DNA of 64,000 nt from Actinomycetota bacterium (GCA_009699875.1 WLNI01000003.1:106761-170760), one strand, 5' to 3'. Counted from the first letter of the stretch, positions 23,938 through 34,917 are shown. Notes: generated by a model from the letters alone, not told the origin. Numbers and translations: made by a program.

Positions 23938-25860
23938 GTGACCATGACTGCACCGCTAGCCGAAGATACGAAACTCGGGCCGAAGGCTGGAGGGCTCTAC
24001 CGTCACCAGAACTTTGCGACTGGGTTAATCGTCGGAATTCTCTCAGCCGTGATCGGGTGGGTTATCTCCCATGCGCTCTTGCAAAGCTCAAACTGGGGAT
24101 CAGACATGGTGGTTACCGTGACCCTCGTGTCATGGGTGGTTGGTTTCAACATTGGAATCGGATCGTTCAATGCAATCTTCCGTTGGAGTTTGGGCCACGA
24201 CGAAGACCATGAAGATCAGCTCTATGGAGCGGGCGTCGGTCAAGGTTGGAAGCGCTACTTCAAGTTCTGCACCGACCACAAAGTTGTAGGAACGCAGTAC
24301 CTGGTTTTAGTGATGGTCCTCTTTGGGGTCGGCGGAACGTTAGCGATGATGATCAGGACGCAGCTCTTGACGCCAAACTCGCAATTCATGTCTCCTGAGA
24401 CTTATAACTCAATTGTCTCGATTCATGGAATGATCATGATTATTGCGACGATCATCATGGTGTCAGGACCGTTCGCCAACTTCATCATGCCAATCATGAT
24501 TGGCGCCAAGGACATGGCGTTCCCTCGGTTGAACGCCCTGAGTTTCTGGCTTGTCGTCTCAGCGGTCCCACCGATTCTTGGAAGTTTTCTTCTTGGTGGG
24601 GTTCCAGCCGGATGGACAACCTACGCGCCACTCGCCGTGCAAGCACCACCGGCAATGGACGCTTTTGCGATCACCATCTGTACCTTTGTGCTCTCAGTAA
24701 CGGTGGCTGGAATCAACACGCTGGTAACCGTGCTCACAATGAGGACGAAGGGAATGACGCCTGGACGACTCCCCATCTTTGTGTGGGGATCGATCATTGC
24801 TGGTGGACTCGGCCTCTACGCCATGCCAGCGTTCTTGATGGCGCAGTCCGCAATGATCACTGACCGCGTCGTGGGTACGAGCTTTTATGTGGCGATGCAA
24901 GGTGGAACCGGTTGGCTCTACGAGAACACCTTCTGGATCATGGGTCACCCTGAGGTCTACGTCATCTTGATCCCACCGGTTGGTGCGCTGATTGAAATTG
25001 CCTCAACGTTCTCTCGAAAGCCTGTGTTCGCCTACAAGGTGATGGTTTCAGGTGTGATCGGTATAGCGACTCTCGCGATCATGGTGTGGGCTCACCACAT
25101 GTTTACGACGGGATGGGCACCAACGCTGGCGGATCCGTTCATGCTGACCACCGAGCTGATATCAATCCCGACGGGAATTGTCTTCCTCTGCATGGTGGGA
25201 ACGATTTGGCGAGGAAGTATCTGGACGAGATTACCGATGTATTTCTTATATCTGTTCTTGTTCAACTTCATCGTTGGTGGAATCACAGGTATCTATCTCT
25301 CTGACGTCCCGGTCGATCAGTACTTCCACGGAAACATGTTCGTGACTGCTCACTTCCATTACACCTTGCTTGGTGGGGGAATGATCGGAGCTGCCGGAGC
25401 GGTGAGTTATTGGTATCCAAAGATGACCGGAAGGATGCTCAACGAGCGCATTGGAAAGACTGCCTTCTGGATCATTGCAGCGGGAATCCAGATTACGTAT
25501 CTGGGTCAATTCTGGGAAGGATTCCAAGGTATGCCTCGCCGAGTGGCGAACTACGCTCAGATCTTCCAACACGCCAACGACATGTCGAGCGTAGGTGCCT
25601 ACATTTTGATGACCGGATGGATCGTCTTCCTCTATGCCATTATCTCCTCGTGGAGACACGGGGTGAAGGCGCCAGCGAACCCATGGCACGCAAAATCACT
25701 CGAATGGCAGACGTCGTCGCCACCGCCACTTGAAAACTTCCTTGTTGACCCTGTGGTCACGTCAGACCCTTACGGCTACGGCGAAGATGATCTAGCACCG
25801 CAGAGACAACCACAACCCGTGAGCGCCGAAGCTGGTTCAACCACAGGAGGGGCTCACTGA
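23938..25860 (+). CDS. coxA: Cytochrome c oxidase subunit I with extra N-terminal membrane hairpin
   Basis: The catalytic subunit, carrying heme a and the heme a3-CuB centre. From GTG 23938 (site GAGGGGGA upstream) it is 640 residues. Visible key residues: heme a His at about 163 (SIHGMIMI), GHPEVYVILIPPVG at about 336 with the CuB His, the Glu of an A1-type proton path and the cross-linked Tyr, HHMFTTG for the CuB histidines, and HFHYTLLGG for the heme ligands. Residues 24-75 hold two additional hydrophobic segments ahead of canonical helix I (WKRYFKFCTDHKVVGTQY). The stop overlaps coxC (TGATG). Confidence 0.96.
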   Translation: MTMTAPLAEDTKLGPKAGGLYRHQNFATGLIVGILSAVIGWVISHALLQSSNWGSDMVVTVTLVSWVVGFNIGIGSFNAIFRWSLGHDEDHEDQLYGAGVGQGWKRYFKFCTDHKVVGTQYLVLVMVLFGVGGTLAMMIRTQLLTPNSQFMSPETYNSIVSIHGMIMIIATIIMVSGPFANFIMPIMIGAKDMAFPRLNALSFWLVVSAVPPILGSFLLGGVPAGWTTYAPLAVQAPPAMDAFAITICTFVLSVTVAGINTLVTVLTMRTKGMTPGRLPIFVWGSIIAGGLGLYAMPAFLMAQSAMITDRVVGTSFYVAMQGGTGWLYENTFWIMGHPEVYVILIPPVGALIEIASTFSRKPVFAYKVMVSGVIGIATLAIMVWAHHMFTTGWAPTLADPFMLTTELISIPTGIVFLCMVGTIWRGSIWTRLPMYFLYLFLFNFIVGGITGIYLSDVPVDQYFHGNMFVTAHFHYTLLGGGMIGAAGAVSYWYPKMTGRMLNERIGKTAFWIIAAGIQITYLGQFWEGFQGMPRRVANYAQIFQHANDMSSVGAYILMTGWIVFLYAIISSWRHGVKAPANPWHAKSLEWQTSSPPPLENFLVDPVVTSDPYGYGEDDLAPQRQPQPVSAEAGSTTGGAH

Positions 25861-26582
25861 TGTCTGTCACTGACCACGGCCACGAGCACACCGGATATTT
25901 TGAAGGCGGAGGTGGCTATCACGACACACCGCAAGAGAAGCATCGCAAAGAACATGTTGCGGTCTGGCTCTTCATCTTTGGAGACGCGGTGTTCTTCATG
26001 CTCGAGTTGTTCTTCTGGTTCTATCTTCGAGCGAACAATACGGCGGGCATGTGGCGAGGGGCCGACTGTACGGCTCAGTCTCCTCAGTCAATTGCTGGAG
26101 GTGGCCCAACGGCGACAAATATCTGTACGGACGGTTTGGGTAATCCCATCACTCACGAGATCGCCACCGCCGCACCGCTTCACACACTCGCCATCGCAGC
26201 GCTGATCATCATCGCAGCAGCCTTTGTGTGGTTTGCCGAAGTCCAAGCTCGACAAGGCGGCACCCGTAAGGGCGTGACCCCACTGCTGGGTCTTGGCGTT
26301 GTCTTTGTCGTCGCAGCCATCGTCTGGCAGATCGTTCAGTTCCAGATCTTGCCGTTCACGACGATTCAAGGAGCCTATGCCTCGACCTTTGAGTTCTACA
26401 TGGGCTCAAACATTGCGCACTTCTTATTGGCCCTGACCGTTGGATTCGGCCTGTTCAACCGTTCCAGGATTGGGAAATATGAGGACGGACGTTGGTTCCA
26501 GGTTCACCTGTCACGGATTTTCTTTGTGTGGGTTGCCTTCAGCTCAGCGGTGCTTGCACTCGTTACCGTTCTCTTCGCTTAA
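25860..26582 (+). CDS. coxC: Cytochrome c oxidase subunit III
   Basis: A 240-residue membrane protein of the subunit III family: VAVWLFIFGDAVFFMLELFFWFYLRAN at the start, a loop region, then AAPLHTLAIAALIIIAAAFVWFAE and further helices ending FFVWVAFSSAVLALVTVLF. There are five clear helices; the family has five or seven. The long polar loop between helices 1 and 2 includes two Cys (ADCTAQS, ICTDG). Last gene of the oxidase operon, overlapping coxA. Confidence 0.9.
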   Translation: MSVTDHGHEHTGYFEGGGGYHDTPQEKHRKEHVAVWLFIFGDAVFFMLELFFWFYLRANNTAGMWRGADCTAQSPQSIAGGGPTATNICTDGLGNPITHEIATAAPLHTLAIAALIIIAAAFVWFAEVQARQGGTRKGVTPLLGLGVVFVVAAIVWQIVQFQILPFTTIQGAYASTFEFYMGSNIAHFLLALTVGFGLFNRSRIGKYEDGRWFQVHLSRIFFVWVAFSSAVLALVTVLFA

Positions 26583-26723
26583 GACGCCGCAGGACCTCTC
26601 GCTGAGGCCAGAGTGTGGCTGTGCGTCTGTTCTTCCACTAGCGCTCTGAGGAGAGTCTCTGCTATATTCGTCATTGTCATCGTCAAACGGGTTCTGTGAG
26701 GCTCGTACGGTGAGGAGGAGAAA
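26583..26723 (+). promoter_or_regulatory. Leader region of the pyrimidine operon
   Basis: This 141-base gap must end the cox operon and start the pyr operon. A TATATT (26663-26668) could serve as a -10 box, but no good -35 lies at the right distance. Small hairpins are possible (CCTC-TCGCT-GAGG), but no U-run terminator or PyrR attenuator is evident. A strong GAGGAGGAG ribosome-binding site precedes the pyrR GTG, and PyrR proteins of mycobacteria are known to bind leader RNA near such a site. Confidence 0.4.
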
Positions 26724-27293
26724 GTGGCTGATCGAGAGCGAAGACATACGCGCCCCTTGGGGTCCGTATTTGTGCCTCATGCTGACGTTCTGAATGCAGA
26801 CGACCTCAGCCGTGCCATTCTTCGAATGGCGCACGAAATCGTTGAGAGAAACCGTGGCCTCAAAAATGTCGTCCTGATAGGGCTCCAAACCGGTGGTGTC
26901 GCAATAGCTGAGCGGCTCGGCGAACTCCTTCTCGAAATTGAAGGAAACGCTCCGCCAGTCGGCTCGCTCGACGTGGCGTTTTATCGAGATGACATCGGGC
27001 TTCGACCGGTACTCCCAGAAGCGACGACGGACATCCCTGGAGATCTCACCGGAAAAATTGTGATCTTGGTCGACGACGTGTTGTTTACCGGTCGAACGAT
27101 TCGAGCAGCCTTGAATGCCCTGGGTGACTTTGGAAGAGCTGCTCAAATTCAGCTCGCGGTCGTGGTCGATCGGGGGCATCGGGAACTTCCGCTTCGCCCC
27201 GACTTCGTTGGAAAGAATCTCCCAACCGCTCGAGATGAACTAGTCGACGTCACTCTCGATGGCGTCACGCTTGGACGACTGGAATCACTGTGA
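26724..27293 (+). CDS. pyrR: Pyrimidine operon regulator / uracil phosphoribosyltransferase
   Basis: PyrR senses UMP/UTP and represses pyr genes by binding RNA; it also has weak uracil phosphoribosyltransferase activity. The 189-residue protein has the PRPP motif ILVDDVLFTGRTIRAAL, an early block DLSRAILRMAHEIVERNRGL and PVGSLDVAFYRDDIG, all typical of PyrR. GTG start. Its position at the head of the pyr operon supports a regulator of this operon. Overlaps pyrB by 4 bases. Confidence 0.94.
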   Translation: MADRERRHTRPLGSVFVPHADVLNADDLSRAILRMAHEIVERNRGLKNVVLIGLQTGGVAIAERLGELLLEIEGNAPPVGSLDVAFYRDDIGLRPVLPEATTDIPGDLTGKIVILVDDVLFTGRTIRAALNALGDFGRAAQIQLAVVVDRGHRELPLRPDFVGKNLPTARDELVDVTLDGVTLGRLESL

Positions 27294-28279
27294 GCGTCGC
27301 AAGTCTCTCTGGGCAACATCTGCTCTCCATTGAAGACCTTGACGCAGAAGGAATCGAAGAAATTCTCGAGGTGGCAGAAGCGTTTGGTGAAGTCGAGAAA
27401 CGAAGCGTGCGAAAGGTTCCAACGCTTAAAGGCAAAGTAGTGGCGTCTCTGTTCTTCGAAGAATCAACGAGAACTCGACTGAGTTTTGAAACCGCAGCAA
27501 AGAGGCTCTCGGCAGACGTCCTTTCGCTTGCGGTGGCGTCGAGTTCGGTTAAGAAAGGCGAGTCGCTCCGAGATACCGTGGAAACCATCGAGGCGATGGG
27601 AATTGATGCGGTGGTGTTGCGCCACTCGAGTGCCGGTGCCCCCGAGCAAGTGGCGCGATGGGTCGAGAGGGCTCGAGTGATCAACGCCGGGGATGGCTCG
27701 CATCAACATCCCACGCAAGCTTTGATCGATCTCTTCACCTTGCGCCAAGCACTGGCAAGTGCGCAGGGTCGCAGTTCAGAAGGATCAGGATTGAGCATCT
27801 TTGACGGGCTCGAGATTCTCATCATTGGAGACATTCGCCACAGCCGAGTCGCACGAAGTCAGATTCAGGCCTACACAACTGCGGGAGCCACTGTCAGTGT
27901 GGCAGCCCCCGGGACCCTGCTCCCGACGGACCTCGAAGGCTGGCCGGTCAAGGTGGTCGACGACGTCGACGAGGCTGTTCGACACGCTGACGTTGTCTCG
28001 CTGCTGCGCATGCAAGAAGAGCGAGGGTCAGGATCGTTCGTCCCCTCACTTCATGAGTTCACGATGACCCATGGAATGTCAGAAGCGAGAGCTGCGAATC
28101 TCAAGCCTGGGGCGCTCATGACGCATCCGGGTCCAATGGTTCGAGGAATCGAAATCGCGTCACGGGTGGCCGACGATCCACGATGTCTCGTACGTCAACA
28201 AGTCGCCAACGGCGTCCCTGTTCGCATGGCCGTGTTATTCCTCGCCCTCTCGTCAAGCTCTGGAGGAGAAGATGGCTGA
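27290..28279 (+). CDS. pyrB: Aspartate carbamoyltransferase catalytic chain
   Basis: PyrB joins carbamoyl phosphate and aspartate, the first committed pyrimidine step. The 329-residue protein has FFEESTRTRLSFETAAKRL (carbamoyl-phosphate site), GDGSHQHPTQALIDLFT and a GDIRHSRVARSQI block; the aspartate-binding loop is RMQEERG. No regulatory chain (pyrI) is near, as usual in actinobacteria. GTG start overlapping pyrR; 8-base overlap with pyrC. Confidence 0.96.
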   Translation: MSVASLSGQHLLSIEDLDAEGIEEILEVAEAFGEVEKRSVRKVPTLKGKVVASLFFEESTRTRLSFETAAKRLSADVLSLAVASSSVKKGESLRDTVETIEAMGIDAVVLRHSSAGAPEQVARWVERARVINAGDGSHQHPTQALIDLFTLRQALASAQGRSSEGSGLSIFDGLEILIIGDIRHSRVARSQIQAYTTAGATVSVAAPGTLLPTDLEGWPVKVVDDVDEAVRHADVVSLLRMQEERGSGSFVPSLHEFTMTHGMSEARAANLKPGALMTHPGPMVRGIEIASRVADDPRCLVRQQVANGVPVRMAVLFLALSSSSGGEDG

Positions 28280-29594
28280 ATCTCTCGTGCTTCGCGGTGG
28301 AACCGTCGTCCATACTGATCGCCTTGCGCGAGAAGACGTCCTCGTCGTCGATGGGAAAATCACGGGAGTTGGCATCGATATTGAGGCACCCAGCGATGCT
28401 CGAGTCCTCGACGCCAGTGATTGCTTAGTAGGGCCAGGGTTTGTCGATCTCCACACGCATCTGAGAGAGCCAGGTGGGGAAGAGGCTGAGACCGTCGCCA
28501 CAGGAGCACGGGCAGCGTCGCTGGGCGGTTACAGCGCCATCGTGGCCATGCCCAACACGACGCCGGCGATCGACTGCGCAGCCGTCGTCGCCCAAGTCTT
28601 GACCTTGGGTCGACTCACGGGTATCGACGTGCAAGTAGCGGGGGCTCTCACCCGGGGCAGGGAGGGTCACTCGCTCGCTCCCATGGCCGAGATGGCCGCA
28701 CTGGGCGTGACGATGTTTACGGATGACGGAATGGGAGTCCAAGATTCCGGCTTGATGCGTCGGGCCATGGAGTACGCACGAGGCCTCGGCGTGGTGGTCG
28801 CCGATCACTGTGAAGACGAGGCGCTGGCCGGTACGGGGTCAATGAATGAAGGAAGTCTCTCGGCGCGCCTCGGCCTCGAAGGTCGCTCAGCGCTAGCCGA
28901 AGAAGTGATGGTGGCGAGAGATCTTGCCTTGGCTGAACTCGTTGGATGTCAGCTGCACCTCCTGCACCTTTCGACAGGCCGCTCGGTGGAACTTGTGGTC
29001 GATGCCCGAAAACGAGGTGTCGACGTCAGCGCAGAGGTTGCTCCACACCACTTGATTCTCACGCAAGATCTCTGTTCGACCTACGACACGCTCTTCAAGG
29101 TGCATCCACCACTGCGCACCCAACGAGACGTCGACGCGTTGCGGCTGGCCTTGGCCGACGGATCTCTCGATGCGGTAGCAACCGATCACGCTCCGCACCC
29201 ACCCCAAAGCAAAGATCGACCCTTCGCCGATGCTGCGCCCGGCATGCTTGGCTTGGAGCAGGCCTTCGCACTGACAAGAGAAGCACTTGGGGGAGCGTCA
29301 GCCGATCCGATTCGCATCTTCGAAGTCCTCAGCCGCCGACCCGCAGCGATCGCTCGGCTGCGAACTCACGATGCTCGACTCGGGGGACACAGCGCGCATG
29401 GAGGAGACGTTGAAGTAGGAGACGACGCCAACCTCTGTGTCGTTGATCTCGATGCTCGACCAATCGTCGACCCCGAGAGACTCGCGAGTCGAGCACGCAA
29501 CACGCCCTATGCGGGAAGAGTCATGCAAGGAGCAGTGCGTCACACGATTGCCCGAGGAGACGCTGTGGTGATTGACGGCGAAGCGCAGCGATGA
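28272..29594 (+). CDS. pyrC: Dihydroorotase (class I)
   Basis: PyrC closes carbamoyl aspartate to dihydroorotate. The 440-residue amidohydrolase shows the metal site DLHTHLREPG, ADHCEDEALAG, APHHLILT and the catalytic ATDHAPHP. The length and lack of the short-form features make it the class I type that can associate with PyrB. ATG 28272 lies inside the pyrB end, and the stop overlaps carA. Confidence 0.95.
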   Translation: MAESLVLRGGTVVHTDRLAREDVLVVDGKITGVGIDIEAPSDARVLDASDCLVGPGFVDLHTHLREPGGEEAETVATGARAASLGGYSAIVAMPNTTPAIDCAAVVAQVLTLGRLTGIDVQVAGALTRGREGHSLAPMAEMAALGVTMFTDDGMGVQDSGLMRRAMEYARGLGVVVADHCEDEALAGTGSMNEGSLSARLGLEGRSALAEEVMVARDLALAELVGCQLHLLHLSTGRSVELVVDARKRGVDVSAEVAPHHLILTQDLCSTYDTLFKVHPPLRTQRDVDALRLALADGSLDAVATDHAPHPPQSKDRPFADAAPGMLGLEQAFALTREALGGASADPIRIFEVLSRRPAAIARLRTHDARLGGHSAHGGDVEVGDDANLCVVDLDARPIVDPERLASRARNTPYAGRVMQGAVRHTIARGDAVVIDGEAQR

Positions 29595-30682
29595 GGAGAC
29601 GCGTCGCCCATTTGGTCCTCTCGGACGGAACTCGCTTCGAAGGAGAAGCAGCGGGATCCCTTCTTGAGGGAGGAGATGCGAGTGGCGAAGTCGTCTTTAA
29701 TACGGCCCTCAGTGGCTATCAAGAAGTGATGACCGACCCAAGCTATGCAGGCCAAGTCGTGACCTTTACGTATCCACACATCGGCAACTACGGCGTCTCT
29801 GATCTCGACGACGAGTCGGCGGGCGCACACCTTGCTGGAGTTGTCGTGCGAGATCTCCCGAGTCTCCATTCGAACTGGCGATCCGAAGGGTCGCTTGAGG
29901 CATTCCTGATTGAACACGATGTCCCTGCGATCACCGGGATTGATACTCGTCGCCTCACGAGGCACCTGCGGGATTCGGGGGCCCTTCCCGGCGCCTTTGG
30001 CACGAGCAGCGTCGATGAACTCACCGAGATGGCGCGGGTGGCACGGGGGACTGATGGCCAAGACCTTGCCACTGTGGTCTCGACCCGAGAGCGCTACTCA
30101 CTGGGGCAAGGTCCCTTCACCGTTGTGGCGCTTGATCTTGGCGTGAAGAGAACAATCCTTCGCTACTTGGCAGGGTTCGCAAGCGTCGAGGTCGTGCCCG
30201 CATCGACGAGTGCCGATGAGATCCTCTCGCTAAATCCCGATGGCCTGTTCTTGTCGAATGGACCGGGGGACCCTGGTGCACTCGGCGGCGTCCAAGAGAC
30301 TGTTGAGGCGTTGCTTGGCAAACTGCCGATTTTTGGTATCTGCCTCGGTCACCAAGTACTCGCCAGCGCCTTGGGCGGGGAGACGTTCAAACTGCCCTTT
30401 GGTCACCACGGCTCAAACCATCCTGTCAAAAACCTTCGAACCGGCCACGTGGAAGTCACGGCACAGAATCACAACTACGCAGTCGTTGACGGTTCGATAC
30501 CTGGAGCAGAAGTGACCCACGTCAATCTGAATGACGGAGTGATCGAAGGAATCTCGGTCGCGTCAGCTGATGCCTTCAGCGTCCAACACCACCCTGAAGC
30601 TGGACCCGGCCCTCACGATGCGGCCTACCTCTTTGAAGACTTTGAGCGTCGACTCCAACAAGTGAAAGCAGCGAGGTCCTAG
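29591..30682 (+). CDS. carA: Carbamoyl-phosphate synthase small subunit
   Basis: CarA is the glutaminase subunit that supplies ammonia to CarB. The 363-residue protein has an N-terminal CPSase domain (NTALSGYQEVMTDPSYAGQVV and TFTYPHIGNYGV) and a class I glutamine amidotransferase domain with the nucleophile Cys in FGICLGHQVLASALGG and the His-Glu pair in QHHPEAGPGPHD. Directly followed by carB without a gap. Confidence 0.96.
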   Translation: MRRRVAHLVLSDGTRFEGEAAGSLLEGGDASGEVVFNTALSGYQEVMTDPSYAGQVVTFTYPHIGNYGVSDLDDESAGAHLAGVVVRDLPSLHSNWRSEGSLEAFLIEHDVPAITGIDTRRLTRHLRDSGALPGAFGTSSVDELTEMARVARGTDGQDLATVVSTRERYSLGQGPFTVVALDLGVKRTILRYLAGFASVEVVPASTSADEILSLNPDGLFLSNGPGDPGALGGVQETVEALLGKLPIFGICLGHQVLASALGGETFKLPFGHHGSNHPVKNLRTGHVEVTAQNHNYAVVDGSIPGAEVTHVNLNDGVIEGISVASADAFSVQHHPEAGPGPHDAAYLFEDFERRLQQVKAARS

Positions 30683-33600
30683 ATGCCTCGTCGCAACGAC
30701 ATCTCTTCGATCTTGGTCATTGGCTCTGGCCCGATCATCATTGGTCAGGCGTGCGAATTCGACTACTCCGGTACCCAAGCCTGTCGTGTGTTGCGACAAG
30801 AGGGTTACCGAGTCATCCTGGCAAATTCAAATCCCGCCACCATCATGACGGACCCCTTGACGGCGGATGCGACCTACGTTGAACCTCTCGATGTTGCGGT
30901 CCTCACCGCAATCATCGAGCGAGAGCGGCCCGACGCGTTACTTCCAACCCTTGGAGGCCAAACCGCACTGAATCTGACAATGGAGCTCGTCGCCAAGGGC
31001 ATCCCTGAGAAATTTGGCGTCGAAGTCATTGGCGCGCGTCCAGAAGCCATCGAGACCGCCGAGGACAGAGAAAAATTTAAGATCGCCATGGAGGAAATTG
31101 GGCTCAAGTGCCCAGAGTCGGGATTCGCGCACTCCCTGGAAGAGGCCATCTCCATTGCAGACCAGATTGGCTATCCGATCATGGTTCGCCCCTCCTTCAT
31201 TCTTGGCGGACAGGGAACGGGGATTGCTCAAGACCCAGCGTCATTCGTCCAACTCGCGAGTGAGGGGATTGTTGCGAGCCCTGTCAGTGAAATTCTTGTT
31301 GAAAAAGCAATTGCCGGTTGGAAAGAGTACGAACTCGAAGTTATGAGAGACGTGGCAGATAACTGTGTCGTCATCTGTTCGATTGAGAATTTTGACCCCA
31401 TGGGAGTCCACACAGGAGATTCAATTACCGTGGCTCCCGCCCAGACGCTGTCTGATGTTGAGTATCAAGCAATGCGAGACGACGCATTCGCGTGTCTTCG
31501 AAGAGTGGGCGTTGAGACCGGTGGTTCAAATGTTCAGTTCGCCGTCAACCCAGAGAACGGAGAACGACTTGTCATCGAGATGAATCCGAGAGTTTCTCGC
31601 TCGAGTGCGCTGGCGTCGAAGGCCACTGGGTTTCCAATAGCGAAGATCGCTGCTCGCTTGGCCGTGGGATACCGCTTGGACGAGATCACAAACGACATCA
31701 CCAGAGCAACCCCTGCGAGTTTTGAGCCCACCATTGACTACGTCGTCACCAAGATTCCTCGCTGGGCCTTTGAGAAACTCCCCGGTTCGAGTTCAACGCT
31801 TGGAACTCGGATGCAGTCTGTTGGAGAAGTGATGGCTATTGGGAGAACGTTCCCTGAGTCGCTCCAAAAGGCAGTTCGATCTCTCGAGCAAGGTCGAAGT
31901 GGCGTGCTCGGAGCGCAGGAAGACGCAGAGACGAGTGAACTCAATGACGAAGAGCTCATCAGAGTGTGCGATTCGCCGACACCAGAACGGCTGTTCTGCG
32001 TGGCGGCGGCCCTGCGCCGAGGAATCAGCGTTCAGCGACTCTCTGCAGAAACAAAGATCGATCCATGGTTTCTTTCACAAATTCAGCTGATTACTGACGA
32101 AGCACGAGAACTCACCGGAATTGAGCGCTCATCGATTGACAGGGCGCTCTTGCGACGAGCGAAGCGACTCGGGTTCTCAGACGTGCAACTCGCTGAGTTC
32201 TTCTCGATGACGCCCACTGAGGTCTTCGAGATTCGAAGAGCCGCCGGCGTCATGCCGGTCTATAAAACGGTGGACACGTGTGCGGCCGAATTTGAAGCAT
32301 TTACGCCCTACCACTTTGGAACCTATGAAGATGAGGACGAAGTCGCGAACTCAGATCGTCCGCGAGTAGTGATTTTGGGCTCTGGCCCAAACCGAATTGG
32401 ACAAGGGATTGAGTTCGATTACTGCTGCGTTCACGCGTCTATGACGCTGAGAGACGCAGGATTTGAGACCATCATGATTAATTGCAACCCCGAAACGGTT
32501 TCAACCGACTACGACACCTCTGATCGTCTGTACTTTGAACCGCTCACCGCAGAAGACGTCCTCGCAGTGTTAGAAAACGAACAACGCCACAGCATCGGCT
32601 CGGGCTCACTTGTCGGCGTGATTGTCAGTCTTGGCGGACAGACGCCATTGAAGTTGGCCCATGACATCGATCCGGCCCTGGTGTTAGGAACCTCGCCAGA
32701 TTCGATCGATTTGGCTGAAGACCGAAATCGGTTTAACTCGCTCCTTGAAGAACTCGGACTCGCGCAACCCCCAGGGGGAACGGTCACCACACGAAGTGAA
32801 GCCAAAGCCATGGCGCGATCCATCGGCTACCCCGTCTTGGTCCGGCCAAGCTACGTGCTCGGCGGGAGAGCCATGGAGATCGTCTACGACGATGCGTCGC
32901 TGGACGCCACCATGGACACGTTGCTTGGGACTGATTCAAGTGACGGAGCACTCGCCCGAGAAGGGGGCGTTAGCGAAGAGCGTCCTATTTTGATCGACCG
33001 GTTCTTAGAAGAAGCAATTGAAGTCGACGTCGACGCAATTCGAGATCAAAACGGCGAGGTCATGATCGGTGGCGTCATGGAGCACGTCGAAGAAGCTGGC
33101 GTGCACTCAGGCGACTCTGCGTGTGCGCTTCCTCCCCAATCTTTGGCCGCAGAAACTATCGAAACCCTCGAAGCATGGACCAAGCAACTCGCCAGCGCCC
33201 TTGGCGTGGTGGGCCTCTTGAACGTGCAGTACGCCGTCAAGGACGGCGAGGTCTTTATCCTTGAGGCCAACCCCCGGGCGAGCCGGACAGTTCCTTTTGT
33301 TGCCAAGGCAACCGGCGTGCCGCTCGCAGCGGTCGCTGCTCGCGTCATGACGGGAAGCTCCCTCGACGTCCTTCGAGAAGAGGGAATGATTCCCTCGAGT
33401 CCACAGGTCTTCGACCACGTCAGCGTGAAAGAAGCGGTACTTCCCTTCAGCCGATTCCCCGGTGTTGACACGCTGTTGGGACCAGAGATGCGCTCGACGG
33501 GCGAAGTGATGGGAGTTGATCGAACCTTTGGTCTGGCATTCGCCAAGAGCCAAATGGCAGCGGGGTCTCGACTTCCGGAGTCCGGCATGATCTTTCTCTC

Positions 33601-34003
33601 GCTCGCTGATCGCGACAAGGAAGCTGGCCTCGACGTGGCACGCTCATTCACTGCACAGGGATTTTCGCTCGCCGCGACCCTCGGTACTGCTGGTTTCTTG
33701 CGAGACCAGGGTGTCGATGTTGCACAACTGGTGGCAAAGGTGGGCGAAGGAACAGTGGCAGCCGATGCGGTGTCGCTGATCGCTGAAGGCCATGTGCAGC
33801 TCGTGGTGAACACCCCTCGAGGGAGAGGGCCGCGAAGCGACGGGGCTCACATCCGAGCAGCCTGCATCGAGCATGCGATTCCGTGTCTTACGACCTTGGC
33901 AGCAGCTCGCGCCGCAGCACAGGGGATCGCCGACTGGGCGTCGCATCCCTTGGAAGTGATCACGATTCAAGAACTTCATGCGGGTGCAAAGGCTGCATCG
34001 TGA
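30683..34003 (+). CDS. carB: Carbamoyl-phosphate synthase large subunit
   Basis: CarB makes carbamoyl phosphate from bicarbonate, ammonia and two ATP. The 1,106-residue protein has two related ATP-grasp halves. The first starts near [22 protein letters not shown] and has [12 protein letters not shown]; the second starts near [21 protein letters not shown] and has [17 protein letters not shown]-terminal MGS-like allosteric domain ([22 protein letters not shown]) follows. Full length. Overlaps pyrD by GTGA. Confidence 0.97.
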   Translation: MPRRNDISSILVIGSGPIIIGQACEFDYSGTQACRVLRQEGYRVILANSNPATIMTDPLTADATYVEPLDVAVLTAIIERERPDALLPTLGGQTALNLTMELVAKGIPEKFGVEVIGARPEAIETAEDREKFKIAMEEIGLKCPESGFAHSLEEAISIADQIGYPIMVRPSFILGGQGTGIAQDPASFVQLASEGIVASPVSEILVEKAIAGWKEYELEVMRDVADNCVVICSIENFDPMGVHTGDSITVAPAQTLSDVEYQAMRDDAFACLRRVGVETGGSNVQFAVNPENGERLVIEMNPRVSRSSALASKATGFPIAKIAARLAVGYRLDEITNDITRATPASFEPTIDYVVTKIPRWAFEKLPGSSSTLGTRMQSVGEVMAIGRTFPESLQKAVRSLEQGRSGVLGAQEDAETSELNDEELIRVCDSPTPERLFCVAAALRRGISVQRLSAETKIDPWFLSQIQLITDEARELTGIERSSIDRALLRRAKRLGFSDVQLAEFFSMTPTEVFEIRRAAGVMPVYKTVDTCAAEFEAFTPYHFGTYEDEDEVANSDRPRVVILGSGPNRIGQGIEFDYCCVHASMTLRDAGFETIMINCNPETVSTDYDTSDRLYFEPLTAEDVLAVLENEQRHSIGSGSLVGVIVSLGGQTPLKLAHDIDPALVLGTSPDSIDLAEDRNRFNSLLEELGLAQPPGGTVTTRSEAKAMARSIGYPVLVRPSYVLGGRAMEIVYDDASLDATMDTLLGTDSSDGALAREGGVSEERPILIDRFLEEAIEVDVDAIRDQNGEVMIGGVMEHVEEAGVHSGDSACALPPQSLAAETIETLEAWTKQLASALGVVGLLNVQYAVKDGEVFILEANPRASRTVPFVAKATGVPLAAVAARVMTGSSLDVLREEGMIPSSPQVFDHVSVKEAVLPFSRFPGVDTLLGPEMRSTGEVMGVDRTFGLAFAKSQMAAGSRLPESGMIFLSLADRDKEAGLDVARSFTAQGFSLAATLGTAGFLRDQGVDVAQLVAKVGEGTVAADAVSLIAEGHVQLVVNTPRGRGPRSDGAHIRAACIEHAIPCLTTLAAARAAAQGIADWASHPLEVITIQELHAGAKAAS

Positions 34004-34917
34004 GGGCATCGCAGGTATCAATTTCCACCGAGGTCGCGGGGCTGGCTCTTCCCGGTGTCGTGATGACCGCGTCTGGGACGTCTGGACACTCCGACGAACT
34101 CGCCGCCTACGGCCGACTGAAAGATCTTGGAGCGGTGGTCGTCAAGTCGCTGAGCCCTGAAGCATGGGAGGGCAACCCACCTCCACGGCTGCGCCCCCTC
34201 GAACACGGAATGCTCAACAGCGTTGGGCTCCAAGGACCAGGCATCTCTGCGTGGCTGCGAGACGATCTGCCGAGGCTTCGAGCGAGTGGAGCCCTTGTCG
34301 TGGTCAGTGTCTGGGGAAAGACGGTCCAGGATTATGAAGATGCGGGAAAGATGCTTGCCTCTGCGGACATTGACGCCATTGAGATCAATGCCAGCTGTCC
34401 AAACGTTGAGGATCACTCCCGGATGTTTGCGCACTCGGCCACGGCCACCTCTGAAGTCGTCTCCGCTGTTGGCGATAGCCACCCTCGATGGGTGAAGCTC
34501 AGCCCAAATATTGCAGACGTTCCAGCCATTGCTCGAGCCGCCCAGCACGCAGGGGCTGATGCCGTCACCTTGATTAATACGGTCATGGGAATGGCGATCG
34601 ACATCGAAGATCGACAGGTGGCCTTAGGGGGTCGGGGTGGGGGAGTTTCGGGTCCCGAGATCCACGCCGTTGCGGTGCGAGCGGTCTATGAATGTCGACG
34701 AGAAAATCCTGAACTTCCGATCATTGGTGTTGGTGGAGTCTCGCGGGGCGACGATGCGCTTGAACTCTTGATGGCGGGAGCTTCAGCTGTTCAAGTTGGC
34801 ACGGCGTCTCTTGCGGAACCTCGAGCACCGTGGCGTGTGCAAGAAGAGATCCGTTCATGGATGGCGAAACACGGCGTCTCTCACATCCAAGAGATTATTG
34901 GTGCAGCACATGAGTAA
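34000..34917 (+). CDS. pyrD: Dihydroorotate dehydrogenase, class 1 (1B-like)
   Basis: PyrD oxidises dihydroorotate to orotate with FMN. From GTG 34000, which overlaps the carB stop, it has 305 residues. The catalytic Cys in NASCPNV marks class 1, since class 2 has Ser. [32 protein letters not shown] and [26 protein letters not shown] follow the 1B pattern. Class 1B normally needs the Fe-S/FAD partner PyrK, and no pyrK lies in this operon. Overlaps pyrF by 8 bases. Confidence 0.92.
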   Translation: MRASQVSISTEVAGLALPGVVMTASGTSGHSDELAAYGRLKDLGAVVVKSLSPEAWEGNPPPRLRPLEHGMLNSVGLQGPGISAWLRDDLPRLRASGALVVVSVWGKTVQDYEDAGKMLASADIDAIEINASCPNVEDHSRMFAHSATATSEVVSAVGDSHPRWVKLSPNIADVPAIARAAQHAGADAVTLINTVMGMAIDIEDRQVALGGRGGGVSGPEIHAVAVRAVYECRRENPELPIIGVGGVSRGDDALELLMAGASAVQVGTASLAEPRAPWRVQEEIRSWMAKHGVSHIQEIIGAAHE

